From NCBI GenBank assembly GCA_026770025.1, contig JAMXDE010000006.1:3106001-3170000 (forward strand): a stretch of 64,000 bases of DNA, given 5' to 3'. This DNA comes from Craspedostauros australis. Taxonomy: Eukaryota > Bacillariophyta > Bacillariophyceae > Mastogloiales > Achnanthaceae. The translations under genes and the position numbers were made by a program. The notes under the pieces were generated by a model. That model worked only from the letters and a program-made list of their open reading frames with translations. It was not told the origin of the DNA and did no database searches. This document shows positions 30,299-40,831 of the stretch, piece after piece. Each line of letters starts with the position of its first letter. The stretch's first letter is position 1.

Positions 30299-32167
30299 TT
30301 GGAAAGTCTTCCAGATCAAGACAAGCGGCGGAGTCAGCTCCAGATCCAGGCCGGCCAGAGCCTGGGAGGCGGCGCGCAGAGTGCTGGGCACTCGGTGCTG
30401 GGCACAAGCACCAACAGATTCGCGGCGCTGGCGGGTGAAGAGCCAGACACGCAATCGGAACTTGCCGATGACGTGCCAATGCAGGCGAATGACGAAGGCA
30501 CCACACAGGCCCCGGCGCAAAAGGCACCCGCACCAGCAGCCCTGGCCCCCAACGGCAGCCGCAGAGAAGCATCGAGACGCCCAGGTGTGACGTTCAGCCA
30601 GGTGGCCTCCAAAATTGGAAGCAATGACCAGTCCACAGAATCCAACACAAGTCAAGTCCTTATCGGGATGCCCAGCCTCCAGCACACAACAAGGTTCATG
30701 TTCAAGATCAAGGCCGACCAAACCAAGCCTGACATCACCAAGGCGCTCCGCGACAGAATCGTGGCGTGGTTTCGGCAAGTCCGAATCGTCAATCCATCTG
30801 CTGTCATCTTGCCTTGGAAGGACACGCTTGACGAGCGCCGATACATCCAGCACGTGGGCCAAGTCCCAGTGGAACTACAGGATCTCCGCGTGTTCTTCAA
30901 AGGCATTCGGGCATCCACAATGGACAGTGGCCTGACGTACACCAACATCAGAATCACGACAGGCATGCATCCTACCAACATCACTGCTGAAAGAGATGCG
31001 GAAATGAATCCGTATTATTACAAGCACCAGGAAGGACTATACATCAGCATGCTGCAGGTCGAAAGCACCAAGGAGATCGGATTCCTGCTGTACTCTGGGG
31101 GTTTCAACGACGTCAAGGGCACCATGGAGCTCATCAACCGTGAGTTCCGCAGGCGCCACAAGAACACCAGAGTCGGCGGAAAGCTCAAGAACATAGTCAC
31201 GGTGTGCGACAGCACGAAGGAAGCATACAAGACCAGTGGCAAGCACTGGACGATGCAGCCCTGGCGAGCCATCAAAGTTGAAACAGAGAGCTTGCAAGCA
31301 GCCGTCGCGGTGGAAAGAATGTGCGCGCTCCTCAATGAAGACGACAACCAACCGGCTGGGAACCGCCTCCGGTTCCTTCCTGAAGCCAGGTACGAGCAGA
31401 TGACGGAGAAGAAGAGAAGGCAGCGCGACAGCCTTGTGAAAAAACATCAAGCAGTGTTGTCAAGTCTCAAGTATGTGGATACGGCCAGAGTCACCAAGCT
31501 GGACGATCCCGTCCACAGGGACAACCGAGAGCACATCACGCTCAGGTCTCACATCATGAGCATGCATGATGATCAAGGGCGACCGATCTTCCAAAGCCTC
31601 GATATGGCACGTGCCCACGACGATCAACTCATCGGCCACGTGTTTGAGGAGAACATGGCCCAAGCCTCCGCCATCATGAGCCTCCTGCCAGCCGTCGCGT
31701 GCATCCAGTTGGGCACCAAGACCAAGAAGTGGTTCAGCATCGATGAATGGCACGCAAACCTCAATGTCACGTACGACAGTGAGACTAAGGAGTACAATGC
31801 GCCGGATCACAGCAACCTCGAGCACCTCCTCGAAGAGGAGTTTCCCGCGAGTGTGGTCATCACCAATCTGCCACCAGACCTTGCCACCATGGAGAATCAC
31901 AGACCGGCAGCACTTGACTACAGAAGCCTCTTTGGCACAGGAACTACCGTGAGATTCCACATGACCATGAATTCCGCGGTGACAGGGGTCCCAGGTACAG
32001 GAGATGCGGAGTCCATCGAAACAACAGAGTCAGAGAAGCGCAGAGAGGCCACAAGAGCATCTGTGCGAGAGCAGGAGCGACAATGCAAGGAGTCCCTCAA
32101 CCAGGCCAGGCTCGAAATTCAGCATGCCGAGATCGACAAGCTGCGTAAGGAGCTTGAGGCCCAGTGA
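30299..32167 (+). pseudogene. LINE2 ORF1, main part (about 620 aa)
   Basis: A long open frame encodes the bulk of LINE2 ORF1. It has a TSTNRFAALAGEEP segment of the kind seen near the start of many LINE ORF1 proteins, a central conserved region (NRLRFLPEARYEQM, KKWFSIDEWHANL) matching blocks in LINE1 ORF1, and a C-terminal Glu/Arg/Lys-rich helix (about residues 575-622), likely a coiled coil. Its own first Met is probably not the native start. It overlaps ORF2 by four bases. The function is presumed RNA binding or chaperone. Confidence 0.7.
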
Positions 32168-33675
32168 AGCAATGCCAACCCCGGGGCCGGGGCACTCCCG
32201 CCATGTTAGCAAGCACTGCAAGCCGCACGCAGTCCGGTGGGCAGAACAACAGGCAAGACAACACCGATCGATCAGGCACGGAAGAGGTGATCGATCAATT
32301 CGCCTCCATAGGAGGGGACACCCAGCACATCGTCCCAGGTCACATCCGGGTGGCAGCGCTCAACCTCGGAGGCCTGCCCACGAACGAGACTGACCCCAAG
32401 TACCAGGATCTCTGGGAAACGATCAACAAATACAACGTTGATGTCATGCTCCTGTCAGAGGTAGGCATCAACTGGAGCAAGGTACCGCGGCACAAAAGGC
32501 TCCACGAAATCGTCCAGCAGAACGTGCCCCAATCTTGCACCGTCACGTCGCACAACCAGTCCAACCCGATGCGGGTGCGGCAGTGGGGCGGGACGGCGAT
32601 CCTTGTCAAGGGCAGCACCAGGGGCCGCATTCTGACAAGCGAGAAAGATATCCATCAATGGGGCAGATGGGTCAGCGTGCTCCTACAGGGCAAAGGCCAC
32701 ATCAAGGTGAGGCTGGTGGCAACCTACGTGGCAAACCGGTCGACCAAAACCCCAGGAACCGTATACAACCAGCAGGCATCCAATGCGGCCGCAGTAGGCA
32801 TCGAAGCGGATCCCATCGACCTCCACCTGAGCGAGCTGCAGAGCCAGCTTCATCAATGGCGTCAAGCGGGCGAGACGATCATCTTGGGCGGTGACGTCAA
32901 CACGGACGTACGGAAGTCCCGAATGAGTGCGATGCTAGCCGATGAAAGCATGTCAGAAGCACTCTCCATGCAGCACCCGCAGTCAGCAGCCACCCACATT
33001 CGAAACCGCAGCAACGTGCAGATCGACGGCGTCTGGTCCACTCCGGAGGCAGTGGCCACCCAATCCGGGGCCACACCATTCGGCCCGTGGGACCATCGCA
33101 TGGTATGGGTGGACTACGCAACACAACAACTCATGGGTCGAGGCCGCACGCCGACACAGCCATTCCGCGGCCGGAGGCTCCAGCTCCAAAGCCCGGCAAC
33201 GGTCAACCGGTACCTCGAATCGTACGCCAAAGCAGCCCGACAGAGCAGGTTGCTAGACCGCGTCAACGCAATGGAGCGGAAAGTGACGGGGGCGCCGCTC
33301 ACCCTGGAGCAATCAAGAGCAATCGAGGATATCGATGCAGATCGCACGAAAGCCATGCTCAGAGCTGAGCGATCGTGCCGCAAAGTCAGAGTGGGGAATG
33401 TCCCATACTCGCCGCTGGTGAATCGCATTCAGAAAGCGCACCAATTCTGGACCGAGTCTCTGCGACGCAGGTCTGGCCACAAGGTCAAGGGATCCACCAT
33501 TGACAGGCTGAAAAAGAAGGCACACCTGGAGCACGTCCGCACCCGTGGCATGAGCACAGCAGACATGACAGCCAAGCGAACCAAGGTGTGGCGTCAGCTC
33601 AAGAAGGAGAAAAAGCTGGCGGCACAGCACAGAACAGATTTCCTCTGGGCAAATGAAGGATTTGTTCAAGAAGGC
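32164..33675 (+). pseudogene. LINE2 ORF2 endonuclease part, truncated by LTR D
   Basis: The APE endonuclease is recognisable: VAALNLGGLP, LLSEVGINW, ILGGDVNTD, IDGVWSTP and WDHRMVWVD. The probable start Met is at 32203. The frame continues past the endonuclease into a basic region and is interrupted at 33675 by the 3' LTR of Copia element 2, which adds foreign codons up to 33756. No RT remains in the window. Confidence 0.82.
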
Positions 33676-34474
33676 TGTTGGCAAGTTCTGCTCACGGTAA
33701 CCTACGATCGTGGAAGATGGTGTTGGTTGATAGTCGTTCGTTTGCTATTTCATTAGTTGGCTACTCCGATCCTCTCGGCGTACGCCCGTTCTCTTGCCCG
33801 ATGCTCTCGGTGCTTCAATCTGTTTCGTAGATTCAGTCTCCAACTATGAGTCGGTGCGCGAGATGCTCTCTCGCTCCTCTCTGTATTCTCTCTCTTTCTC
33901 TCCCAACATCGTGTGCTCGCGCTACACGATACTCCGTGTTCGATGCGTACTCCGCATTCAACACTCCGTTCATTCAGTACTGGCTCCTACTCCATGAGTA
34001 CTTGCCATTTGAAGTTCACCTTCTGTATCCATGATGCTGATGTCCTTCGGTCATCGGATCTTCGCCTCCTGTTCTGACTTGGAGACAGATGTCGACGTGG
34101 TGACATGATGACATCCTGTCGACGTCAGTAGGTGTCCTTCTGCTCTCCAGATGTCACGTTCCATTGGTGATGCAGTAGTCTGTCAGGTGATATCGTCATC
34201 TGAGGTTTAGTTGGGAAGTACCTCGAGATTCTCTTGGTACCATTGATGGATGGACGGACGATCTTCCAATTCTCTCAGAAATCGTCATTTGCAAATTTCC
34301 TCCAGAAATCTTGCCCCTTTTCGTGTGTTCCGTTTCCCCTGTAATTCTGACGAATCACAGTATACTATCGACACGAATGTAGTTATACCGTCCAAGTGCG
34401 TATGAGAGAATAACGGGTGAACGATGCACATATACACGTACATCTCGACATATACTCACATGTACATCTCGACA
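33676..34474 (-). repeat. Copia LTR D, 3' LTR of element 2 (799 bp, mosaic)
   Basis: In element orientation its first about 400 bp appear identical to LTR C, including a TCACCTG variant. The remainder follows LTR A (ACAGGAGGCG, extra GA unit, 799-bp length). The switch is at 34072. It is therefore a mosaic of two LTR types. Confidence 0.88.
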
Positions 34475-34482
34475 CCCTTCCT
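34475..34482 (-). promoter_or_regulatory. Polypurine tract, element 2
   Basis: AGGAAGGG on the minus strand abuts the 3' LTR, as in element 1. Confidence 0.8.
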
Positions 34483-34494
34483 GTGTGCATTCGG

Positions 34495-37400
34495 TCATTC
34501 GAATGTTCTCGATGTGTCAAGGTACGACTTCTCGTGTTCGCGTTGCAAGTCGGCCTTGATGTTCTTGGTGAATCCGTCGCTTGTGTTCTGCTCGGATTTG
34601 ACGAAAATGATTTCGATGGTTTTGTTGATTACCATGTTCCTCACGTAGTGATGGCGCACGTCGATGTGCCGCGATCGTTGGGATGTTGATGGGTTCTTGG
34701 CGATGAAGATCGCTCCGATGTTGTCCACACGGACCTTGATTGGCGTCTTCACTGGGACGCCCACACTTTCGAGTAGCTGTACGACGAAGAAGATTTCCTT
34801 TGCCGCTTCGGAAAGGGCAACGTATTCTGCTTCGGATGAGCTAAGTGTGACGGCCTTCTGTGCCTTGGATCGCCAAAGGATTGGCACCTTGCACAGGTAT
34901 AGGATGAATCCCCCTACGCTGATTCTCGTGTTCTTGTCTCCTGCATATTCGCTATCGCAAAAGAGCTCCATGTCCCGGCCGTCGTCGTCTGGACGTGCTG
35001 GATGGATCTTCAATCCATAGTCCTTTGTATCGATCACATACTTGATGATCCGATACATCTCCTTCATTGCGGCCTTGGTGGGCCCGATCAATACCTTGGA
35101 GAGTTCCCTCACAGGGTTCGCGATATCTGGTCGCGAGTGCTTGATGAGGAAGAGTAGCATACCGACGCCTCGGCGGTATTCGGCATGTTCTTCCGGTCCG
35201 ACCTTCTGCAGTCCGTTATCTTCGGAGGGTCGTACGATGATTTGACCCGGGGTTCCCGGTGTCCCATAGCGCTGCATCTTCTCAACCTTGGTTCCGAATT
35301 CTTCGATGAGATGTCGGATGAGGTGTGGTTGACGCAATGTCGCTCTGGTCTTGTCATGGTTCAGTTCGATATTGCAGCTGAGGTAGTCTCCGAGTCCGCG
35401 CTCGATTGTCACCTTGAACTTGCTGCCTTGGGTGTCCTTCAGGAATGTCTCCAGTGCCTTGGAGTCTCCGCAGCAGAAGCAATCGTCCACGTAAATGGCC
35501 ACGATCATGCTTCCTTCGTTTGTCTTCCTGTAGAACAGGCACGGGTCTGCTGCGCTCTGTTCGAAGTTGATATTCTTGAGGGTCGATACCAACATCTTGA
35601 ACCATTGCCTGGCGCTCTGCACAAGTCCATAGATTGGCTTGTGTAGGGTCAGGGCTTCGTCTGGTTGATGATCCATCCCGTTGGGACAGTTCATGTAGAT
35701 CTCCTCGTCGAGGTCTCCGTGTAGGAATGCCGTTACGACATCGACGAGTGCGCAGTCCATCTTCTTGATCAGCATGATTACCATCATGACCCGATAGGTC
35801 ACGTCATGAATGACGGGTGAGTAATGCTCTTGGAAGTCCACTCCTGCGACTTGTGAATAGCCACATGCAACGAGCCGCGCTCGATGTGTGCCGTCACGCT
35901 TCAGCTTGAAGACCCATTTGCATTTGCAGCATCTGCGGCCGCGTGGGATGGCGTCTCGTTTGATCTTGCTGTACACCTTGCGTGTGTCCATGGAGTCGAA
36001 CTCCTTCTTGATGGCTGCTCGATATCCCTTTCGATGGATAGGGTCTGGATGATTGAAGGCTCCATCGAATGTTGTAGGTTCGATGTGCTTCTCTGGTTCT
36101 TTGTTCTCGTCCTGCATCGACAATCCGATGTCGATCGCTGGTGATTCGGTAATGATTGCATTCATTCCGTACAATCCTGTTGTGCTATAATGAGTGATCT
36201 CAATCTCTCCTTCATCTGCAATTTCTTCGTCATCTGTAGTTTTGTTGTTGGAGTCGTCGATCTCCTCGTCGCTGAGTTCATCACTGTCTTCATTGGATGA
36301 TGGATCGCTTTCATATCCTTCTTCCTTTCGACCTCGTTCGTTGAAGTCTGCGAGCTCACGCAGAGCTCTAGGAATATTCTTTCCTGTAGTTGACTTGGGA
36401 TTAGTTTCTCCCTTCCTGCCTCGTGCTTCGTGACGTCGGATCCTCTCCTTTCTAGCTATGTCACGCTTGTTTGGCTTGCTCGGTGGAGATCTGGATGGTG
36501 TGTCATGTGTAGACCTCGCTGGTGTGTTCGGAGGAGTAATGCCTGTGTCATCGTCGGCTTCGTCGCTGGATGGTGTGATCTCGTCATCCTCATGATTGGA
36601 TTCGCTCCGATCTTCCTCGTCGTTATGGGTTAGTTGGGTTACTGTTCCATCGTTCTCATTATCCTCATCGTCGCTGTCCGATAGGATGTGGTACATGTTA
36701 CTGTTAGCGAAAGATACTCTCTTTGCTTTCGATGCTTGACGCGTTGCCGTCCTTGGCGTTGCTCCCTTCCGTCCGATGGTTGTGAAGCCGTCTGCGTCCG
36801 TTGTTCCTCTTTCGTTGGATATGTTCGGTGCTGGTGCCCAGCCACGGAACTTTCCGTATGATTGGTTGAGCCACTTGATGTCGCGTGAGCAGACGAGTGA
36901 CTTGGTCGATGGTCTGTACATGTTGTAGACCCCTGACGCATGTTGGTGTGCATATCCGATGAACACCATCTCTTCTCCTCTATTCTTGAGTTTGGCGGTA
37001 ATCCCGCCGTAGGTAGTCTTCACAACACCCACCTCTCCGAAAGTGCGGAGTACATCCGCATATGGTGGATCGTTGCCGAAGAATTGTCGATGTGGTGACT
37101 CCTTTTGATTCTTCGCTACGGTGATGTTGGCGATGGCGGTGGCAGTGCTAGCAGCTGCTGCCCACAGGCCATGTCTATGCTCTTCGTCGAGCTGTGCTCC
37201 GTTGAGCATGGAGCGGATCTTGGTGTAGAGGTACGCGAACTTGCGTTCTACTCTACCGTTCTGTTGCGGCGTGTTCGATGCCGTGAATTCGAATTTCACG
37301 TTGAGTCCTGCATCGATGAGAATATCCTGCGTGGATTTGTTCTCTCCGCTGTTGTCACCTCGGAAGATGATCTGTTGGTCACCTGTCTGTGACTTGATCG

Positions 37401-40400
37401 TTTGGACGAATCGTTTGATGTATCCTGGTTGATCACTTTTGTTCTTGAGAAAGAAACTCCAGCAGTGATCCGTGCAGTCGTCCACGATCAGGGTCCAGTA
37501 GCGTTTATCTCCGAAGCTTATGTGTTTAGTGTAACTAATGTCAATGAAGAGCCGTTCGCCGCGGCGAGTCGCTCTAGGAATGGTTGCCTTCGGGATGTTC
37601 TTCACTCTTGCGTTCGCGACCGCGCAGTCGCGACATACCGGCATCTCGCCGATAATCTTCCATCCGTATTGGGCGGCTGTCCGCTTCATGGCTTCGAGTG
37701 GCGCGTGGCCGAGCATTCGATGCAAGTTCACCGCGCTGATTTCCTTTGATGAGTTCTTGACGATGGCTGTGCAAGCCTTGTCGTCGTTCGTTGGCATGAT
37801 GGGATGCATCTGCACTCCCGTGATGAATCCGTTGGCTGTGGGAAAGACTCGGTCGAATATGATCTTCGTTCCGGATCCGTTGATGATGTCCATCAGAATG
37901 CCGTTGCTGCCAAGCTGGTAACCGTTGTACAGAGCCTTGTTCGTGGAGAAAAGGTTCACCGCCATTTTCGGTGTGTACTTCACGTCATCGAGCCGGATGA
38001 TGTGGCCAGTGTTGTCTCGTTGCTTGACCTTCAAGCGAATGGATCCCATTTTGGGAGAGTCCAGCTTCGTGCTGTCTCCCACTTGGACGAATGACTTGAT
38101 GTGCCGCACGTTGAAGAGAGCGGCGTCTGAATTGACGATGTGACACGAAGCTCCACTGTCGGCGAGCCAGGTGTCCTTGTTGACCTTGTCCTTGTATCGA
38201 GTGCTTAGCTCGTGGAGCTGCTCCACAGCTGCTGCAGCTGTATCGGTCATGAAGTTATCTTCGTCTTCTTCGTCGATGTGGACTCCATATTCGTTCCATG
38301 GATTCTCGTGATGCTCGTCGTCGGTCTCATCGGATAGTTGCGTGTAGTCCAATGGAATGGTGTTGCTTCGGTGTGATCCTGTGGCTGGATCGTATGGGTG
38401 GACGCGTGATCGCTCTCGCAAGAGTACACGCATACATCCTCCAAGGATGTAGTGCAGATCCGTCTCTGGGATCGTCTCCGTGTTGTCCGCTTCCAGTATG
38501 CGGTTGATGACGACCGAATTGGCGAGAATCTCTTCGATTGATTCGAAGTTCTCGGATAGGATGGATCCCATCATGTTCACCCATATCGGTCTGAGCACTC
38601 CTCGTGCGGTCCCTGAGAACAGTCGCATCCCCGCTTCCATTACTGCGTCAAAGATGAGCTGCTTTTGGATTATCAATGCTGTTGCTGTTGCGTTTGGGGT
38701 GATGCTGTGACGGAGGAGGTAGTCGACACTGTTGGGATCCTCAATATCTGGGAAGTCGATATTCGCTGGATAGACGACACGCTCGTTTGGATTGAAGCTG
38801 TCGTCTGGATGATCTTCGGTTTCGTCGCTGTCATCTTCGTCGAAGATGCCCGATCTGTTGTTCCCCGCCGCTGGAGGAGGCGGCGCTGCGCCGCGGTTTG
38901 TTTCATCTTGTCCTCTGTTGGTGAAGGTTCCCGTTCTCTCGTATCTCCCTGCCTGGGGAGGAGGCATTTCGTCGCGGTTCACCTCGTCGTCTTCACTTGC
39001 GCCGTCCTCGTCGGCGTCGTCGGCGTCGTCGTCGTCATCGCTCATGGCCTCTTCGATGTCGCTATTGTTGGCCTCGTCGTCCATCTCAGCTTCGTCGCCG
39101 TATGAACCGATCAGGTCGTGCGCGTTGAAGCAGCATTCGTAGCTCACTTCGCGTCTTGGATCCACCTCGTGGATGATTGGCTCCTCGCTGAGCCACTCCG
39201 GGACGATCTCATCGTCCTGTACTTCGTCGTCACTTCCGACGCACTCGAAGTTATCGAAGAAGGAGTCTTCGATGTAGTCGTCGGACACCAACATGCAGAG
39301 CGGCATGTCCTTCGCGGAGAGTACCATCTCGTGTCCGCTCTTATCGTGTCCTTGTGTTGCTGTGTTGGCCTGTTCGTCGGCCTTCTTCTTCTCGTTGAAC
39401 TTCTTCTTTCGGCACTCCGCCTCGCGATGTCCGAAGATGCCGCAGTAGTTGCACTTGCCCTTGAAGCCGCTTCCCTTGTTGCGCTTTCCGTTCATTTTGT
39501 TGTTGTTGTTGTTGTTTTTCTTGTTGTTCGATTTCTTGCGTTCTGGACAATCGGCGGATCTATGGCCATACACGCCACAGTTGTGACAAGTACCCTTGAA
39601 GTTACCGGTGCTTGTGAAGCCGGTGTCGTTGCTCTTCGTGTTACTGTCTTGGAAGTCGTCGACGTACGCTTTGCCTCCTTGGTGAGTGGTGTATGCAGTG
39701 CGGAGTACTCCTCTGATTGCGTTGATGGTAATCAGTTCCGGATTGAACGTGAGTTGGTGTTGGAAGTTCACGATGTGAGTTCTGTACTCGTTGCTCACCG
39801 TGCTGAGGATTTGCATGATCATCTCCTCGTCCGTGATCTCGTACTTGACATCGTGGAGACGCGATCGTAAACCTTCGAGTCGCGTGATGTAGATGTCGGG
39901 GTCCGAGTCTCTCTTCATCTTTTCGTTGTTGAATTGGCGCTTGAGTTTGATCTTCGTCGCCGCGTCGGATGGTCGGAACTTCTCCGCGAGAACGTTCCAC
40001 GCTGCATGTGCGTCTCCTTCGGGGTAGTCGTCGGAGATGCATTGGTTGATGTACTGGATGGCCTGCTTGCCTTTTCCTTTCTCTGCATCCATCATGAGGA
40101 TCAGATCGCTGAAGCAGTCGCATCCCAGCTCGTAGATCTCTTCCATCGCTTCCTTGGCTTCACCGGCGGCTGCCGCGATCTCGCTCACTGTTGGCACCTT
40201 GGTCTTGCCCAACATCATGTCTCTCGTCTTCTGTGCACGAGCGTATGCCTTCGCTTGGGACTCCCATGCGCTGTAGTCTTCCTGTTCACCGCTGAACATC
40301 GGCGCCTTGATGCGTCGCTTGTTCATGTTGGCTGATGTCACCATGTTGATTCGTTGTTTCGTTGTTGGTGCGCTCGCGCCCTTGATTTCCGTTTGTTTCT

Positions 40401-40749
40401 GTGTTGTCACTTTTTCGATTTTCGCCTGTTGTTGCGCGGAGATTGTTTTCGTCACAAATTCTCCTCCTGGTGGTGTCTCACTTTTACCACTTCGTTTGGC
40501 TGTGCGAATGCTCTCCGTCACACCAGTCTCCTCTTGCTTGAACGCCTTGAGGATCCTCTCCTTCTCGCGATGTAGCCTTGCAGACTGTTCCTCTTCGGTC
40601 TCGTCGATCGCGCTTGCGTCTGCGCCTGATAGGACAGTAGCCGCGGCTGCTTCCTTCTCTTCTCGTGGTGGAGTCTCACTCGCACCTTCTTCTTGCTTGA
40701 TAGTCGGGTTGGACAGAGGGATGTCTCTCAATTCCTCTTCCTCGCTCAT
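34495..40749 (-). CDS. Copia Gag-Pol polyprotein, element 2 (2084 aa)
   Basis: It has the same length and domain order as element 1: Gag, two CCHC knuckles, acidic linker, protease (DSGAS), integrase, acidic linker, RT (YVDD) and RNase H. The first about 365 residues differ from element 1 at roughly 30 positions. After the KAYVDDFQDSN block the two proteins appear identical to the end. The nucleotide boundary is at 39643. No disabling mutation was seen. Confidence 0.95.
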   Translation of the reverse strand: MSEEEELRDIPLSNPTIKQEEGASETPPREEKEAAAATVLSGADASAIDETEEEQSARLHREKERILKAFKQEETGVTESIRTAKRSGKSETPPGGEFVTKTISAQQQAKIEKVTTQKQTEIKGASAPTTKQRINMVTSANMNKRRIKAPMFSGEQEDYSAWESQAKAYARAQKTRDMMLGKTKVPTVSEIAAAAGEAKEAMEEIYELGCDCFSDLILMMDAEKGKGKQAIQYINQCISDDYPEGDAHAAWNVLAEKFRPSDAATKIKLKRQFNNEKMKRDSDPDIYITRLEGLRSRLHDVKYEITDEEMIMQILSTVSNEYRTHIVNFQHQLTFNPELITINAIRGVLRTAYTTHQGGKAYVDDFQDSNTKSNDTGFTSTGNFKGTCHNCGVYGHRSADCPERKKSNNKKNNNNNNKMNGKRNKGSGFKGKCNYCGIFGHREAECRKKKFNEKKKADEQANTATQGHDKSGHEMVLSAKDMPLCMLVSDDYIEDSFFDNFECVGSDDEVQDDEIVPEWLSEEPIIHEVDPRREVSYECCFNAHDLIGSYGDEAEMDDEANNSDIEEAMSDDDDDADDADEDGASEDDEVNRDEMPPPQAGRYERTGTFTNRGQDETNRGAAPPPPAAGNNRSGIFDEDDSDETEDHPDDSFNPNERVVYPANIDFPDIEDPNSVDYLLRHSITPNATATALIIQKQLIFDAVMEAGMRLFSGTARGVLRPIWVNMMGSILSENFESIEEILANSVVINRILEADNTETIPETDLHYILGGCMRVLLRERSRVHPYDPATGSHRSNTIPLDYTQLSDETDDEHHENPWNEYGVHIDEEDEDNFMTDTAAAAVEQLHELSTRYKDKVNKDTWLADSGASCHIVNSDAALFNVRHIKSFVQVGDSTKLDSPKMGSIRLKVKQRDNTGHIIRLDDVKYTPKMAVNLFSTNKALYNGYQLGSNGILMDIINGSGTKIIFDRVFPTANGFITGVQMHPIMPTNDDKACTAIVKNSSKEISAVNLHRMLGHAPLEAMKRTAAQYGWKIIGEMPVCRDCAVANARVKNIPKATIPRATRRGERLFIDISYTKHISFGDKRYWTLIVDDCTDHCWSFFLKNKSDQPGYIKRFVQTIKSQTGDQQIIFRGDNSGENKSTQDILIDAGLNVKFEFTASNTPQQNGRVERKFAYLYTKIRSMLNGAQLDEEHRHGLWAAAASTATAIANITVAKNQKESPHRQFFGNDPPYADVLRTFGEVGVVKTTYGGITAKLKNRGEEMVFIGYAHQHASGVYNMYRPSTKSLVCSRDIKWLNQSYGKFRGWAPAPNISNERGTTDADGFTTIGRKGATPRTATRQASKAKRVSFANSNMYHILSDSDDEDNENDGTVTQLTHNDEEDRSESNHEDDEITPSSDEADDDTGITPPNTPARSTHDTPSRSPPSKPNKRDIARKERIRRHEARGRKGETNPKSTTGKNIPRALRELADFNERGRKEEGYESDPSSNEDSDELSDEEIDDSNNKTTDDEEIADEGEIEITHYSTTGLYGMNAIITESPAIDIGLSMQDENKEPEKHIEPTTFDGAFNHPDPIHRKGYRAAIKKEFDSMDTRKVYSKIKRDAIPRGRRCCKCKWVFKLKRDGTHRARLVACGYSQVAGVDFQEHYSPVIHDVTYRVMMVIMLIKKMDCALVDVVTAFLHGDLDEEIYMNCPNGMDHQPDEALTLHKPIYGLVQSARQWFKMLVSTLKNINFEQSAADPCLFYRKTNEGSMIVAIYVDDCFCCGDSKALETFLKDTQGSKFKVTIERGLGDYLSCNIELNHDKTRATLRQPHLIRHLIEEFGTKVEKMQRYGTPGTPGQIIVRPSEDNGLQKVGPEEHAEYRRGVGMLLFLIKHSRPDIANPVRELSKVLIGPTKAAMKEMYRIIKYVIDTKDYGLKIHPARPDDDGRDMELFCDSEYAGDKNTRISVGGFILYLCKVPILWRSKAQKAVTLSSSEAEYVALSEAAKEIFFVVQLLESVGVPVKTPIKVRVDNIGAIFIAKNPSTSQRSRHIDVRHHYVRNMVINKTIEIIFVKSEQNTSDGFTKNIKADLQREHEKSYLDTSRTFE

Positions 40750-40819
40750 TCAGCCTGCTGCTCTTGAATGATGTTCGTCTTCCTTGCACGATACGATTCG
40801 CAGGCTCGCCCTGATCTAT

Positions 40820-40831
40820 CGTTTATAAACG
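40820..40831. promoter_or_regulatory. 12-bp palindrome at the primer-binding-site position, element 2
   Basis: CGTTTATAAACG directly follows the 5' LTR in element orientation, identical to 13814-13825. See the element 1 entry for interpretation. Confidence 0.55.

Larger units (their letters stand above)
29787..33675 (+). mobile_element. Non-LTR retrotransposon LINE2, decayed and 3'-truncated
   Basis: It carries a broken ORF1 (29787-32167) and the endonuclease part of ORF2 (to 33675), then stops at LTR D. ORF1 and ORF2 overlap at GTGA (32164-32167). RT, RNase H and the 3' tail are absent. It is related to but clearly diverged from LINE1. Confidence 0.85.
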
